A program made the position numbers and the translations under genes. Positions 8,876-19,278 of a DNA stretch of 64,000 nt are shown piece by piece. Under the pieces are notes generated by a model that saw only the letters and a list, made by a program, of their open reading frames with translations, did no database searches and was not told the DNA's origin. This DNA is from Pseudomonas synxantha BG33R (GTDB lineage: Bacteria > Pseudomonadota > Gammaproteobacteria > Pseudomonadales > Pseudomonadaceae). The stretch lies in NCBI RefSeq assembly GCF_000263715.2, contig NZ_CM001514.1, forward strand, positions 606,936 to 670,935, given 5' to 3'. Each line of letters begins with the position of its first letter. The first letter of the stretch is position 1.

Positions 8876-8953
8876 CGGTTTATCGCCAAACGCCCCCTTT
8901 TGGTGCCATCAGCAAATGATTAGACTGCCGGCCTCCCTGCAAGGATCGCCATC

Positions 8954-9568
8954 ATGCTGTTGATGCTCTACCTCATCGCCATCACCGCCGAAGCCATGAC
9001 CGGCGCCTTGTCCGCCGGTCGGCGCGGCATGGACTGGTTTGGCGTGGTGCTGATCGCCTGCGTGACGGCCCTGGGCGGTGGTTCGGTGCGCGATGTGCTA
9101 CTCGGCCACTACCCGCTGACCTGGGTCAAGCACCCGGAGTACCTGGTGCTGACCTCCGTGGCGGCGCTGGTGACGATCTTTATCGCGCCGCTGATGCGCC
9201 GCCTGCGCTCGCTGTTTTTGGCGCTGGACGCCTTGGGGTTGGTGGCATTCACCCTGATCGGCTGCATGACCGCCCTGGAAATGGGCCACGGCATGTTGGT
9301 GGCGTCGGTCAGCGGGGTCATCACCGGCGTATTCGGCGGCATCCTGCGGGATATCTTCTGTAACGACATTCCGCTGATCTTCCGCCGCGAGTTGTACGCC
9401 AGCGTGTCGTTCCTGGCTGCCTGGTTCTACTTGCTGTGCCTGTATCTGGAACTGCCCAGCGAACAGGCGATTCTGCTGACGCTGTTCAGCGGCTTTCTAT
9501 TGCGCCTGCTGGCGATCCGTTTTCACTGGGAAATGCCCAAGTTCGTCTACAACGACGACGTACACTAG
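8954..9568 (+). CDS. TRIC-type cation channel family membrane protein (YadS/UPF0126)
   Basis: 204 residues with about seven hydrophobic helices. It contains the duplicated glycine motif of the family: ALGGGSVRDVLLG near residue 40 and GVFGGILRDIFC near 130, the two half-channel repeats of prokaryotic TRIC proteins, which conduct monovalent cations as trimers. Its stop codon overlaps that of the convergent queG (stops at 9566-9568 and 9565-9567). Function is by family only. Confidence 0.88.
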   Translation: MLLMLYLIAITAEAMTGALSAGRRGMDWFGVVLIACVTALGGGSVRDVLLGHYPLTWVKHPEYLVLTSVAALVTIFIAPLMRRLRSLFLALDALGLVAFTLIGCMTALEMGHGMLVASVSGVITGVFGGILRDIFCNDIPLIFRRELYASVSFLAAWFYLLCLYLELPSEQAILLTLFSGFLLRLLAIRFHWEMPKFVYNDDVH

Positions 9569-10629
9569 CGGGCCGCGTGCTGGTTCAGCGCCCATTCCAC
9601 ATGCTCGCGAACCAGCTCTGAGGGGTAGTCCCGCCGCGCCTTCAAGGCTTCCAATACCGGAATGCTTGACGGCGCATTGCCCAGGCCCACGGCCAGATTG
9701 CGTAACCAGCGCTCGTAACCGGCGCGGCGCAGGGGGGAGCCTTCGGTGCTGCTGAGGAATTTATCCTCGTCCCACATAAACAGTTCGGCTAACTCGGCGT
9801 TATCCAGGTTGTGCCTGGGCTTGAAATCGCTTTCGGCAGTGGGTCGAGCGAAACGATTCCATGGGCAAACGATCTGACAGTCATCGCAGCCAAAGACGCG
9901 GTTGCCGATCAGTGGGCGCAGGTCCTCGGGAATGGCGCTCTTTAGCTCGATGGTCAGATAGGAAATGCAGCGCCGGGCGTCCAGCACGTAAGGACCGACG
10001 AAGGCGTTGGTGGGGCAGATGTCCAGGCACGCCGTGCAACGGCCGCAGTGTTCGGTAGTGTGGGGTGGGTCCACCGGCAACGGTAAATCGACAAACAGTT
10101 CGCTCAAGAAGAAATAACTGCCGGCCTTGCGGTTGAGCACAAGGGTGTTTTTACCGATCCAGCCCAATCCGGCTTGTTCGGCGATGGCTTTTTCCAGGAC
10201 CGGCGCGCTGTCGACAAAGGCGCGAAAGCCGAACGGCCCGATCTGCGCCTGGATGCGGTCGGCCAGCTGCTGCACGCGCTTGCGGATCAGCTTGTGATAG
10301 TCGCGGCCCAGGGCGTAGCGCGAGATATAGGCTTTTTCCGGCTGGCCCAGCAGTTGCGCCATCTGGGTGTCGCCGGGCAGGTAGTCCATGCGCAGTGACA
10401 CCACGCGCAAGGTGCCGGGTACCAGTTCATCGGGATGGGAGCGTTTGCTGCCGTGGGCGCCCATGTAGTCCATCTCGCCGTGGTAGCCCGCGTCGAGCCA
10501 GCGTTGCAGGTGCTGTTCATGCTCAGCCAGGTCCAGGCCACTGATGCCGACTTGTTGAAAGCCCAGCTCGCGGCCCCAGTCTTTGATCGATTGGGCGAGG
10601 GCGGGCAGATCGGAGGTAATAGCAGGCAT
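9565..10629 (-). CDS. queG: Epoxyqueuosine reductase QueG
   Basis: Cobalamin- and 4Fe-4S-dependent enzyme that reduces epoxyqueuosine to queuosine in tRNA. The 354-residue protein has the N-terminal DUF1730-like cobalamin domain and two 4Fe-4S clusters (CGRCTACLDICPTNA and CDDCQIVCPWN). The frame is open further upstream, but homologues start at the MPAITSDLPALAQSIK methionine. It is divergent from nnrD and overlaps the stop of the TRIC gene. Confidence 0.95.
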   Translation of the reverse strand: MPAITSDLPALAQSIKDWGRELGFQQVGISGLDLAEHEQHLQRWLDAGYHGEMDYMGAHGSKRSHPDELVPGTLRVVSLRMDYLPGDTQMAQLLGQPEKAYISRYALGRDYHKLIRKRVQQLADRIQAQIGPFGFRAFVDSAPVLEKAIAEQAGLGWIGKNTLVLNRKAGSYFFLSELFVDLPLPVDPPHTTEHCGRCTACLDICPTNAFVGPYVLDARRCISYLTIELKSAIPEDLRPLIGNRVFGCDDCQIVCPWNRFARPTAESDFKPRHNLDNAELAELFMWDEDKFLSSTEGSPLRRAGYERWLRNLAVGLGNAPSSIPVLEALKARRDYPSELVREHVEWALNQHAAR

Positions 10630-10692
10630 GAGACACGGGAAACCACAGGTTAGATGCGTATAATTCTGCCAGACATCGGAGCTTGAAGACGC

Positions 10693-11553
10693 ATGCCTCA
10701 GACAAAACACCCAATTACCGACGTTCAGCTGTTGTTGCCCGGCCATTTGCCGCAACTGGCTGCGCGTTCTCCGGACGCCCATAAGGGCCAATTCGGCCAC
10801 CTGCTGGTCATCGGTGGTGACCGTGGCTTTGGCGGTGCGGCGCTGCTGAGCAGCGAAAGTGCCCTGCGCAGCGGCGCCGGTATGGTCTCGCTGGCAACTC
10901 GACCGGAACATGTGCCAGCCGCTCTGGCCCGGCTGCCGGAAGTCATGGCTGTCGGCGTGAGCTCGGCCAACCAGTTGATGGGCCTGCTGGAAAAAATCTC
11001 GGTGATCGTCATTGGCCCGGGCCTGGGCGATGCCGCTTGGGGCAAAAGCCTGTTGTCGGTCGCGGCCAATGCCCGCCAGCCGCAGGTGTGGGACGCCGAC
11101 GCGCTCAATCAACTGGCCACTGGCAGCGTCGAGCTGCCGGCCAACTGTGTGATTACTCCTCATCCAGGCGAAGCTGCGCGTTTGTTGGGGCTATCGACAG
11201 CCGAGGTTCAGGCCGATCGCCTTAATGTGGCGCGCGCGTTGAGCCAAAAATTCAATGCAGTGGCTATCCTCAAGGGTGCTGGCAGTTTGATTGCCAGTCC
11301 GGATGGACGGCTTGCCCGTTGTGATCAAGGCCACCCGGCGATGGCGACGGCGGGGCTCGGTGATGTCTTGGCTGGTCTGGTCGGCGCGCTATTGGCTCAG
11401 GGTATGCCCGCGTACGAGGCAGGCTGCCTGGCCGTGTGGTTGCACGCTACCGCTGGAGACCGCCAGGGCAGTTTTGGTCGGGGGCTGGCTGCCAGCGACC
11501 TGATCCCTGCCATTCGTCAATTGCTGGAGGAGCAGTCGCCGTGCCTGAAGTAA
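10693..11553 (+). CDS. nnrD: ADP-dependent NAD(P)H-hydrate dehydratase
   Basis: Repairs hydrated NAD(P)H. At 286 residues it holds only the dehydratase (ribokinase-like) domain; the epimerase domain that E. coli fuses to it is absent. Motifs are GHLLVIGGDRGFGGA, VIGPGLG, VITPHPGEAARL and ATAGLGDVLAG. It starts a tight run nnrD-tsaE-amiB-mutL-miaA-hfq-hflX and overlaps tsaE by 13 bp. Confidence 0.93.
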   Translation: MPQTKHPITDVQLLLPGHLPQLAARSPDAHKGQFGHLLVIGGDRGFGGAALLSSESALRSGAGMVSLATRPEHVPAALARLPEVMAVGVSSANQLMGLLEKISVIVIGPGLGDAAWGKSLLSVAANARQPQVWDADALNQLATGSVELPANCVITPHPGEAARLLGLSTAEVQADRLNVARALSQKFNAVAILKGAGSLIASPDGRLARCDQGHPAMATAGLGDVLAGLVGALLAQGMPAYEAGCLAVWLHATAGDRQGSFGRGLAASDLIPAIRQLLEEQSPCLK

Positions 11554-12011
11554 TTCTTTTCCTGGCAGATGAAGAGGCCATGGTCGCGTTGGGGCAGCGT
11601 CTTTCGCAGGTCACGCAAGGGGCAGGGTTGATCTTTCTCGAAGGCGATCTCGGCGCAGGCAAAACCACATTGTCCCGGGGGATTATTCGCGGCCTGGGCC
11701 ATACCGGCGCGGTAAAAAGCCCGACCTTCACGTTGGTCGAGCCCTACGAGATCGGCGACGTGCGTGCTTTCCACTTCGATCTTTATCGCCTGGCAGATCC
11801 AGAGGAACTGGAGTACATGGGCATCCGTGATTACTTCGATGAAGATGCGCTGTGCCTGATCGAATGGCCAGATAAAGGCACAGGCTTTTTGCCAAAGCCA
11901 GACATGACCATTACCATTACGCCGCATGAGCACGGACGTCAGCTGAAGTTGTTGCCCCAGAGCGTGCGCGCTGAAGCGTGGTGCACCGCTCTGGCATTGG
12001 AATTCAAATAA
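11541..12011 (+). CDS. tsaE: tRNA threonylcarbamoyladenosine ATPase TsaE
   Basis: P-loop ATPase that drives the TsaBD complex making t6A37 in ANN-decoding tRNAs. The 156 residues contain the Walker A motif GDLGAGKTT and the YRLADPEELEYMGI block. The GTG start (VPEVILFL) lies inside the end of nnrD, indicating coupled translation; the longer upstream frame is not conserved sequence. Confidence 0.94.
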   Translation: MPEVILFLADEEAMVALGQRLSQVTQGAGLIFLEGDLGAGKTTLSRGIIRGLGHTGAVKSPTFTLVEPYEIGDVRAFHFDLYRLADPEELEYMGIRDYFDEDALCLIEWPDKGTGFLPKPDMTITITPHEHGRQLKLLPQSVRAEAWCTALALEFK

Positions 12012-12028
12012 AATTGGTGGGGTTAGGT

Positions 12029-13450
12029 ATGCGCTTTCGCGCGTTGGTTGCTGTCGTGGGGGTGTTGCTTGCGGCAATGACTGTCAATGCTCTGGCTGCT
12101 TCACAGGTAAAAAGTGTTCGCCTGTGGCGAGCGCCGGATAACACGCGACTGGTGTTCGACCTGTCTGGCCCGGTCCAGCACAGCGTCTTCACCCTGACGG
12201 CGCCTGATCGCCTGGTGATCGACATCAACGGTGCGAGCCTGGCCGCGCCGCTGAAGGTCTCTACCGCCAACACACCCATTACCGCCATGCGCTCGGCCCA
12301 GCGTACGCCGACTGACCTGCGCGTGGTCATCGACCTGAAAAAGGCCGTTACGCCAAAGAGCTTCTCCCTGGCGCCCAACGCCCAATACGGTAACCGCCTG
12401 GTGGTCGACCTGTTCGACAACCCCGCCGACGCGGCACCACCGCCTGCGCCGACGCCAAGCGTGGCTACCGTGCCTGCGGTGCCGGTCAACCCGTCGCAAC
12501 CCCAGGTCAAGTTGCCACCACCGCCGCCCGCGCCGGCCGGCAAGCGCGACATTATCGTGGTGATCGACGCCGGCCACGGTGGCGAAGATCCGGGGGCTTC
12601 CGGCTCACGCGGCCAGCATGAGAAAGACGTGGTACTGGCCATTGCTCGCGAGCTGCAACGCCAGGTCAATGGCATGAAAGGCTACCGCGCCGAGCTGACC
12701 CGCACCGGTGACTACTTCATTCCGTTGCGTGGCCGTACCGAAATTGCGCGCAAGAAGGGCGCTGACCTGTTCGTGTCCATTCACGCCGACGCCGCGCCTT
12801 CAACTGCTGCATTTGGTGCCTCGGTATTTGCCCTGTCGGATCGCGGTGCCACGTCCGAGACCGCCCGCTGGCTGGCCGACAGTGAAAACCGCTCCGACTT
12901 GATCGGCGGGGCCGGCAACGTGTCCCTCGATGACAAGGACAAGATGCTCGCCGGCGTGCTGCTCGACCTGTCGATGACTGCCTCGCTGACCTCCAGCCTG
13001 AACGTTGGCCAGAAAGTCCTGAGTAACATCGGCCGCGTGACATCGCTGCACAAACAGCGTGTGGAGCAAGCCGGGTTCATGGTGCTGAAGTCGCCGGATA
13101 TCCCGTCGATCCTGGTGGAAACCGGGTTTATCTCCAACGCCAACGAGGCCTCCAAGCTGGCCAGCTCCAGCCACCAGCAAGCGCTGGCGCGCTCCATCAG
13201 CGCAGGCGTGCGCCAGTTCTTCCAGCAGAACCCGCCGCCCGGCACTTACATCGCCTGGCTGCGCGACTCCGGCAAAATCGCCCAGGGCCCGCGCGACCAT
13301 CGTGTGCAACCCGGCGACACCGTTGCCATGCTGGCGGTACGTTTCCAGGTCACGCCTGCGGCTTTGCGCAGCGCCAATAACCTGAAAACCGATGAGTTGA
13401 AGATTGGCCAGGTATTGACCATTCCCGGCACTGAATTGGCGGCACAGTAA
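12029..13450 (+). CDS. amiB: N-acetylmuramoyl-L-alanine amidase AmiB-type
   Basis: Periplasmic zinc amidase that splits septal peptidoglycan. The 473 residues comprise a signal peptide (1 to about 22, [17 protein letters not shown]), an AMIN targeting domain (about 28-125), a Pro-rich linker (about 130-170), an Amidase_3 domain (about 173-403; [13 protein letters not shown] and SIHADA carry zinc ligands) and a C-terminal LysM (about 423-470). The ATG at 12029 follows a purine-rich GGTGGGG and begins the signal peptide. Its stop overlaps mutL (TAATG). Confidence 0.95.
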   Translation: MRFRALVAVVGVLLAAMTVNALAASQVKSVRLWRAPDNTRLVFDLSGPVQHSVFTLTAPDRLVIDINGASLAAPLKVSTANTPITAMRSAQRTPTDLRVVIDLKKAVTPKSFSLAPNAQYGNRLVVDLFDNPADAAPPPAPTPSVATVPAVPVNPSQPQVKLPPPPPAPAGKRDIIVVIDAGHGGEDPGASGSRGQHEKDVVLAIARELQRQVNGMKGYRAELTRTGDYFIPLRGRTEIARKKGADLFVSIHADAAPSTAAFGASVFALSDRGATSETARWLADSENRSDLIGGAGNVSLDDKDKMLAGVLLDLSMTASLTSSLNVGQKVLSNIGRVTSLHKQRVEQAGFMVLKSPDIPSILVETGFISNANEASKLASSSHQQALARSISAGVRQFFQQNPPPGTYIAWLRDSGKIAQGPRDHRVQPGDTVAMLAVRFQVTPAALRSANNLKTDELKIGQVLTIPGTELAAQ

Positions 13451-15366
13451 TGAGCGAATCTTTGTTGAACAGCGGCTCGCGCATCGAATTGCTCAGCCCG
13501 CGCCTGGCTAACCAGATTGCTGCGGGTGAGGTCGTCGAGCGCCCGGCGTCGGTGATCAAGGAACTGCTGGAAAACAGCATTGACTCCGGTGCCAAGCGCA
13601 TCGATGTCGACGTGGAGCAGGGCGGCGTCAAGTTGCTGCGGGTACGTGATGACGGCAGCGGCATCTCCTCCGATGATCTGCCGCTGGCCCTGGCGCGTCA
13701 CGCCACCAGCAAGATCCGCGACCTGGAAGACCTTGAGCGGGTCATGAGCCTGGGCTTTCGCGGTGAGGCCCTGGCCTCCATCAGTTCCGTGGCGCGCCTG
13801 ACCCTGACCTCCCGCACCCGCGACGCCGAGCAAGCCTGGCAAGTGGAAACCGAAGGCCGCGACATGGCGCCTCGGGTCCAGCCGGCTGCACACCCAGTGG
13901 GCACTTCGGTAGAAGTGCGCGACCTGTTCTTCAACACCCCGGCGCGGCGCAAATTCCTCAAGGCCGAGAAAACCGAATTCGATCACCTGCAAGAAGTCAT
14001 CAAGCGCTTGGCCCTGGCCCGTTTCGATGTGGCGTTTCACCTGCGCCACAACGGCAAGACCATCCTCAGCCTGCACGAAGCCAACGACGACGCCGCCCGC
14101 GCACGACGTGTGGCAGCCGTGTGCGGCAGCGGTTTCCTGGAGCAGGCGCTGCCGATTGAAATCGAGCGCAATGGCCTGAGGTTGTGGGGTTGGGTGGGGT
14201 TGCCGACGTTCTCCCGTAGCCAGGCCGACTTGCAGTACTTCTTTGTGAATGGCCGTGCGGTTCGCGACAAGCTGGTAGCCCATGCGGTGCGCCAGGCTTA
14301 TCGCGACGTACTGTTCAACGGCCGGCACCCCACGTTTGTGCTGTTCTTCGAGGTCGACCCGTCGGTGGTCGACGTCAACGTGCACCCGACCAAGCACGAA
14401 GTACGCTTCCGGGACGGGCGCATGGTGCATGACTTCCTGTATGGCACGCTGCATCGCGCCTTGGGCGATGTGCGCCCGGATGATCAACTGTCAGCGCCGA
14501 TTGTCACGGCGGTGGTGCGCCCGAGCGGTCCGGAAGCCGGAGAGTTCGGCCCCCAGGGTGAAATGAGCCTGGCGGCCAACCTGCTGCAATCGCCGCAGTC
14601 GCAACCGACCTACACGGCGCCGAACGCAGGCGCCGGTGCAGGCTACCAGTATCAATACACGCCGCGTCCGCAGTCGACCGTGCCGGTGGCCGAGGCCCAG
14701 GCGGCGTACCGGGAGTTTTTTGCGCCGCTGCCGGGTGCCGAGGCGGGTGCTGCTGTCGCGTTGCCCGAAGGTGGCGGTGATATCCCGCCGCTGGGCTATG
14801 CCCTGGCGCAGCTCAAGGGCATCTACATCCTCGCGGAAAACGCCCATGGCCTGGTGCTGGTGGACATGCATGCCGCCCACGAACGGATCATGTACGAGCG
14901 CCTGAAGATCGCCATGGCCAGCGAAGGCCTCAGCGGTCAGCCATTGCTGGTGCCCGAATCCCTGGCAGTCAGCCAGCGAGAGGCCGATTGCGCCGAAGAG
15001 CACCACAGCGTGTTCCAGAAGCTGGGTTTTGAGCTACAACGTCTGGGCCCGGAAACCCTGGCGATCCGTCAGATTCCCGCGCTGCTAAAGCAGGCCGAAG
15101 CCAACCGCCTGGTGGCCGACGTGCTGGCAGACCTGATGGAATACGGCACCAGCGACCGTATCCAGGCGCATATCAACGAATTGCTCGGCACCATGGCCTG
15201 CCACGGCGCCATCCGCGCCAATCGCCGCCTGGCCCTGCCGGAAATGAACGGCCTGCTGCGTGACATGGAAAACACCGAGCGCAGCGGCCAATGCAACCAT
15301 GGCCGACCGACCTGGACCCAAATGGGCCTGGACGATCTGGACAAACTGTTCTTGCGCGGCCGTTGA
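13450..15366 (+). CDS. mutL: DNA mismatch repair protein MutL
   Basis: 638 residues: an N-terminal GHKL ATPase (about 1-330, with [16 protein letters not shown] and [10 protein letters not shown]), a variable linker rich in Q, P and A (about 360-440), and a C-terminal dimer/endonuclease domain. The latter holds DMHA-X2-E-X4-E starting at Asp472, a variant of the DQHA endonuclease motif found in MutL of bacteria without MutH, as expected for Pseudomonas. It is overlapped by amiB before it and miaA after it. Confidence 0.97.
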   Translation: MSESLLNSGSRIELLSPRLANQIAAGEVVERPASVIKELLENSIDSGAKRIDVDVEQGGVKLLRVRDDGSGISSDDLPLALARHATSKIRDLEDLERVMSLGFRGEALASISSVARLTLTSRTRDAEQAWQVETEGRDMAPRVQPAAHPVGTSVEVRDLFFNTPARRKFLKAEKTEFDHLQEVIKRLALARFDVAFHLRHNGKTILSLHEANDDAARARRVAAVCGSGFLEQALPIEIERNGLRLWGWVGLPTFSRSQADLQYFFVNGRAVRDKLVAHAVRQAYRDVLFNGRHPTFVLFFEVDPSVVDVNVHPTKHEVRFRDGRMVHDFLYGTLHRALGDVRPDDQLSAPIVTAVVRPSGPEAGEFGPQGEMSLAANLLQSPQSQPTYTAPNAGAGAGYQYQYTPRPQSTVPVAEAQAAYREFFAPLPGAEAGAAVALPEGGGDIPPLGYALAQLKGIYILAENAHGLVLVDMHAAHERIMYERLKIAMASEGLSGQPLLVPESLAVSQREADCAEEHHSVFQKLGFELQRLGPETLAIRQIPALLKQAEANRLVADVLADLMEYGTSDRIQAHINELLGTMACHGAIRANRRLALPEMNGLLRDMENTERSGQCNHGRPTWTQMGLDDLDKLFLRGR

Positions 15367-16337
15367 TGAGCGCCTTGCCCCCCGCGATCTTCCTGATGGG
15401 CCCCACGGCCGCCGGCAAGACCGACCTGGCCATCGAGCTGACCAAGGTGCTGCCCTGCGAGTTGATCAGTGTCGACTCTGCCCTGGTTTACCGGGACATG
15501 GATATCGGCACGGCCAAGCCGTCCAAAGCGCTATTGGCCCAATATCCGCACAAGTTGATCGACATCATCGACCCGGCGCAGAGCTATTCGGCTGCGGATT
15601 TTCGCACCGACGCCCTGGCGGCCATGGCCGAGATCACCGCGCGCGGCAATATCCCGCTGCTGGTGGGTGGCACCATGCTCTACTACAAGGCATTGCAGGA
15701 AGGGCTGGCCGATATGCCGCCTGCCGATGCCCAGGTGCGCGGCGAACTCGAAGAAGAGGCTGCACGCCTCGGCTGGCAAGCCCTGCACGACCAATTGGCG
15801 GCGGTGGACCCGGTGTCCGCGGCGCGCATTCACCCCAATGACCCCCAGCGCCTCACCCGTGCCCTGGAAGTCTGGCGTGTGAGTGGCCGGACCATGACTG
15901 AACACAGGCTGAAACAAAGTGCGCAAAGTGCTGATGCAGGCGCATCTGGACAGTCACAATTGCCCTATACTGTGGCGAATCTGGCCATCGCTCCGGCAAA
16001 TCGCCAGGTGCTGCATGAACGAATTGCACAAAGATTCACAATTATGTTGGAACAGGGGTTTGTGGACGAGGTCGTAGCACTGCGTTCAAGAGGTGACCTG
16101 CATGCCGGGCTGCCTTCGATACGTGCTGTAGGCTACCGCCAAGTCTGGGATCATCTGGATGGCAAGCTGACGTCAGCCGAAATGCAGGAGCGCGGCATCA
16201 TCGCCACGCGCCAATTGGCGAAGCGCCAGTTCACCTGGCTGCGCAGCTGGAGCGATTTGCACTGGTTGGACAGCCTGGACAGCGACAATCTGTCACGCGC
16301 CTTGAAATACTTGGGAACGGTCTCCATATTGAGCTGA
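15366..16337 (+). CDS. miaA: tRNA dimethylallyltransferase MiaA
   Basis: Transfers a dimethylallyl group to A37 of UNN-decoding tRNAs. The 323-residue protein has the P-loop [29 protein letters not shown] and [16 protein letters not shown] overlap with mutL sets the start at 15366. The 94-bp gap to hfq fits the usual miaA-hfq-hflX arrangement, where hfq also has promoters of its own inside or after miaA. Confidence 0.97.
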   Translation: MSALPPAIFLMGPTAAGKTDLAIELTKVLPCELISVDSALVYRDMDIGTAKPSKALLAQYPHKLIDIIDPAQSYSAADFRTDALAAMAEITARGNIPLLVGGTMLYYKALQEGLADMPPADAQVRGELEEEAARLGWQALHDQLAAVDPVSAARIHPNDPQRLTRALEVWRVSGRTMTEHRLKQSAQSADAGASGQSQLPYTVANLAIAPANRQVLHERIAQRFTIMLEQGFVDEVVALRSRGDLHAGLPSIRAVGYRQVWDHLDGKLTSAEMQERGIIATRQLAKRQFTWLRSWSDLHWLDSLDSDNLSRALKYLGTVSILS

Positions 16338-16431
16338 GTCCTTGCAATTGCCGTCTATCCTTGGGGGTGTGACGGCCATAAGCTATCTATTTTCTGATTT
16401 TTTATTATTGATCCTTAAAGGAGTGCGGCAC

Positions 16432-16692
16432 ATGTCAAAAGGGCATTCGCTACAAGACCCTTACTTGAATACTTTACGTAAAGAGAAAGTTGGGGTTTCC
16501 ATCTATCTGGTCAACGGTATCAAGTTGCAAGGCACGATCGAGTCGTTCGACCAGTTCGTGATCCTGCTGAAAAACACCGTCAGCCAGATGGTTTACAAGC
16601 ACGCTATCTCGACAGTCGTTCCAGTTCGTCCTATCCGTCTGCCTAGCGCAGCAGGTGATGAACAGGGTGACGCTGAGCCAGGTAACGCCTGA
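16432..16692 (+). CDS. hfq: RNA chaperone Hfq
   Basis: 86 residues: an Sm fold (about 6-66) with Sm1 ([18 protein letters not shown]) and the Sm2 signature [10 protein letters not shown], then a short C-terminal tail typical of Pseudomonas Hfq. It pairs small RNAs with mRNAs and, with Crc, blocks translation of catabolic genes. AAAGGAG lies 10 bp before the ATG; the frame is open upstream but homologues start [10 protein letters not shown]. Confidence 0.98.
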   Translation: MSKGHSLQDPYLNTLRKEKVGVSIYLVNGIKLQGTIESFDQFVILLKNTVSQMVYKHAISTVVPVRPIRLPSAAGDEQGDAEPGNA

Positions 16693-16704
16693 TAGGAGTC
16701 TCCT

Positions 16705-18006
16705 TTGTTCTTTGAGCGCCACGGTGGTGGTGAGCGAGTAATCCTCGTTCACTTGGATGGACAGGACCCTGAGGCGCGCGAAGATCCGCAGGAGTTTCAG
16801 GAGTTGGCAAATTCGGCCGGCGCCGAGACCGTTGCGTTTTTTAACGTGCCGCGTCATCGGCCAACCGCCAAATACCTGATCGGCAGCGGCAAGGTCGAGG
16901 AACTGCGCGACCTGGTTCACGCTGAAGAAGCCGATCTGGTGATCTTCAATCACACCCTCACGCCCAGTCAGGAACGTAACCTCGAACGTGTTTTCGAGTG
17001 TCGCGTGATCGACCGTACCGGCCTGATTCTCGATATTTTCGCCCAGCGCGCCCGTACCCATGAGGGCAAGCTCCAGGTCGAACTGGCCCAGCTTGATCAC
17101 ATGAGCACCCGCCTGGTTCGCGGCTGGACTCACCTTGAGCGTCAAGGTGGCGGCATCGGTATGCGCGGTCCGGGTGAAACCCAGCTGGAAACCGACCGGC
17201 GTCTGCTGCGGGTTCGCCTGCGCCAGATCAAGGGCCGCCTGGAAAAAGTCCGCAGCCAGCGCGAACAGTCGCGCCGTGGCCGTTCCCGTGCGGATATCCC
17301 TACCGTGTCCCTGGTGGGCTATACCAACGCCGGCAAGTCCACGCTGTTCAACAACGTGACGAAATCGGACGTGTACGCGGCCGACCAACTGTTCGCCACC
17401 CTCGACCCGACCTTGCGCCGTCTGGACATAGACGACCTGGGGCCGATAGTCCTGGCCGATACCGTGGGTTTCATTCGTCACTTGCCGCACAAGCTGGTCG
17501 AGGCATTTCGGTCTACGCTCGAAGAGTCGAGCAATTCCGACCTGCTGCTGCACGTGATCGATGCGGCCGAACCGGATCGCATGTTGCAGATTGAACAGGT
17601 CATGGTGGTGCTGGGCGAGATTGGTGCCCAGGACTTGCCGATCCTCGAGGTCTATAACAAACTCGATTTGCTTGAAGGTGTTGAGCCACAAATCCAGCGT
17701 GACGAAAACGGCAAGCCCCAGCGGGTCTGGCTGTCGGCGCGTGATGGCAGTGGTTTGGAGCTGCTTGAGCAAGCAATTGCCGAACTGCTGGGCAGCGATT
17801 TGTTTGTCGGCACCTTGCGCTTGCCGCAGCGTTTTGCTCGACTGCGGGCACAGTTTTTCGAACTGGGTGCGGTACAGAAAGAAGAACACGACGAAGAAGG
17901 TGTCAGCTTGCTGGCCGTTCGATTGCCACGCTCGGAGCTCAATCGACTGGTCAGTCGCGAGGGTGTTGTGCCGGCGGAGTTCATCGAACAACACACTTTG
18001 CAATAA
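16705..18006 (+). CDS. hflX: GTPase HflX
   Basis: Ribosome-splitting/rescue GTPase. The 433 residues begin with the HflX N-terminal domain (PTAKYLIGSGKVEEL), a coiled linker, then the G domain with GYTNAGKST, DTVGFIRHLP and NKLD. The start is TTG at 16705, 6 bp after AGGAG; MFFERHGGGERV matches pseudomonad HflX. It lies 12 bp downstream of hfq. Confidence 0.96.
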   Translation: MFFERHGGGERVILVHLDGQDPEAREDPQEFQELANSAGAETVAFFNVPRHRPTAKYLIGSGKVEELRDLVHAEEADLVIFNHTLTPSQERNLERVFECRVIDRTGLILDIFAQRARTHEGKLQVELAQLDHMSTRLVRGWTHLERQGGGIGMRGPGETQLETDRRLLRVRLRQIKGRLEKVRSQREQSRRGRSRADIPTVSLVGYTNAGKSTLFNNVTKSDVYAADQLFATLDPTLRRLDIDDLGPIVLADTVGFIRHLPHKLVEAFRSTLEESSNSDLLLHVIDAAEPDRMLQIEQVMVVLGEIGAQDLPILEVYNKLDLLEGVEPQIQRDENGKPQRVWLSARDGSGLELLEQAIAELLGSDLFVGTLRLPQRFARLRAQFFELGAVQKEEHDEEGVSLLAVRLPRSELNRLVSREGVVPAEFIEQHTLQ

Positions 18007-18102
18007 AAGCCTGAGAAAGCGGTTGTGCCGCAGTAGCAGGCATTCTGTAGCATTGGTCGGCGCGCCGTGGGTGCGTCTTTGCTTTATCAGATGGAGAGCG
18101 CT

Positions 18103-19278
18103 ATGGCTTGGAATGAGCCGGGTGGCAACTCGAATAATCAGGATCCTTGGGGTGGTAAGCGCCGCAATAATGGCGACCGCAAGGGGCCACCGGATCTCGA
18201 CGAGGCCTTCCGAAAGCTGCAGGAAAGCCTGAATGGGTTGTTCGGTGGTGGAAAAAAACGTGGTGGTGACGACGGCGGTCGCACCAGCAAGGGCGGCGGC
18301 TACGGCCTGCTGGGCCTGGGCCTTGTCGTGCTCGCGGCCGTATGGCTGTACAGCGCGGTCTACGTGGTGGACGAGCAGGAGCAAGCCGTGGTGCTGCGCT
18401 TCGGCAAGTACTACGAGACTGTCGGGCCGGGCCTGAACATCTATTTCCCGCCGATCGACAAGAAGTACATGGAAAACGTCACGCGTGAGCGTGCGTACAC
18501 CAAGCAGGGCCAGATGCTGACCGAAGACGAGAACATCGTCGAAGTGCCGCTGACCGTGCAGTACAAGATCAGCAACCTGCAGGATTTCGTGCTGAACGTT
18601 GATCAGCCGGAGATCAGCCTGCAACACGCAACCGAAAGTGCCCTGCGCCATGTGGTGGGTTCCACCGCCATGGACCAGGTGCTGACCGAAGGTCGTGAAT
18701 TGATGGCCAGTGAAATCAAGGAGCGCCTGCAACGGTTCCTCGATACCTACCGCACCGGTATCACTGTCACTCAGGTGAACGTACAGAGCGCCGCGGCACC
18801 GCGTGAAGTGCAGGAAGCGTTTGACGATGTGATCCGCGCCCGTGAAGACGAGCAGCGTTCGCGCAACCAGGCTGAAACCTATGCCAACGGCGTTGTGCCG
18901 GAAGCCCGTGGTCAGGCCCAGCGCATCCTTGAAGATGCCAACGGTTATCGCGACGAAGTGGTCTCGCGCGCCAAGGGTGAGGCAGATCGCTTTACCAAGC
19001 TGGTTGCCGAGTACCGCAAGGCGCCGGAAGTTACGCGTGAGCGTCTGTACCTGGACACCATGCAGGAAGTTTTCAGCAACACCAGCAAGGTTCTCGTGAC
19101 CGGCAACAAGGGTGGGCAGAACAACCTGCTGTACCTGCCGCTGGACAAGATGATCGAAAGTGGTCGTAGCGGCACCAGCGCACCGTCCACCGGTTCGAAT
19201 GCCGCTGCCAACGAAGCGAGCGCCCGTGCGGCCGCTGACTTGCTGCAACAGCAAACACGTACCAGGGAGAGTCGTTGA
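18103..19278 (+). CDS. hflK: FtsH modulator HflK
   Basis: Membrane SPFH/prohibitin-family protein that forms a large cage with HflC around the FtsH protease. 391 residues: a Gly/Asn-rich cytoplasmic N-terminus, one transmembrane helix (about 67-87, GLLGLGLVVLAAVWLYSAV), the SPFH domain and a coiled coil, with a Gln/Ser-rich tail. The ATG after GGAGAGCGCT is preferred to the in-frame ATGs upstream. It overlaps hflC (TGATG). Confidence 0.96.
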   Translation: MAWNEPGGNSNNQDPWGGKRRNNGDRKGPPDLDEAFRKLQESLNGLFGGGKKRGGDDGGRTSKGGGYGLLGLGLVVLAAVWLYSAVYVVDEQEQAVVLRFGKYYETVGPGLNIYFPPIDKKYMENVTRERAYTKQGQMLTEDENIVEVPLTVQYKISNLQDFVLNVDQPEISLQHATESALRHVVGSTAMDQVLTEGRELMASEIKERLQRFLDTYRTGITVTQVNVQSAAAPREVQEAFDDVIRAREDEQRSRNQAETYANGVVPEARGQAQRILEDANGYRDEVVSRAKGEADRFTKLVAEYRKAPEVTRERLYLDTMQEVFSNTSKVLVTGNKGGQNNLLYLPLDKMIESGRSGTSAPSTGSNAAANEASARAAADLLQQQTRTRESR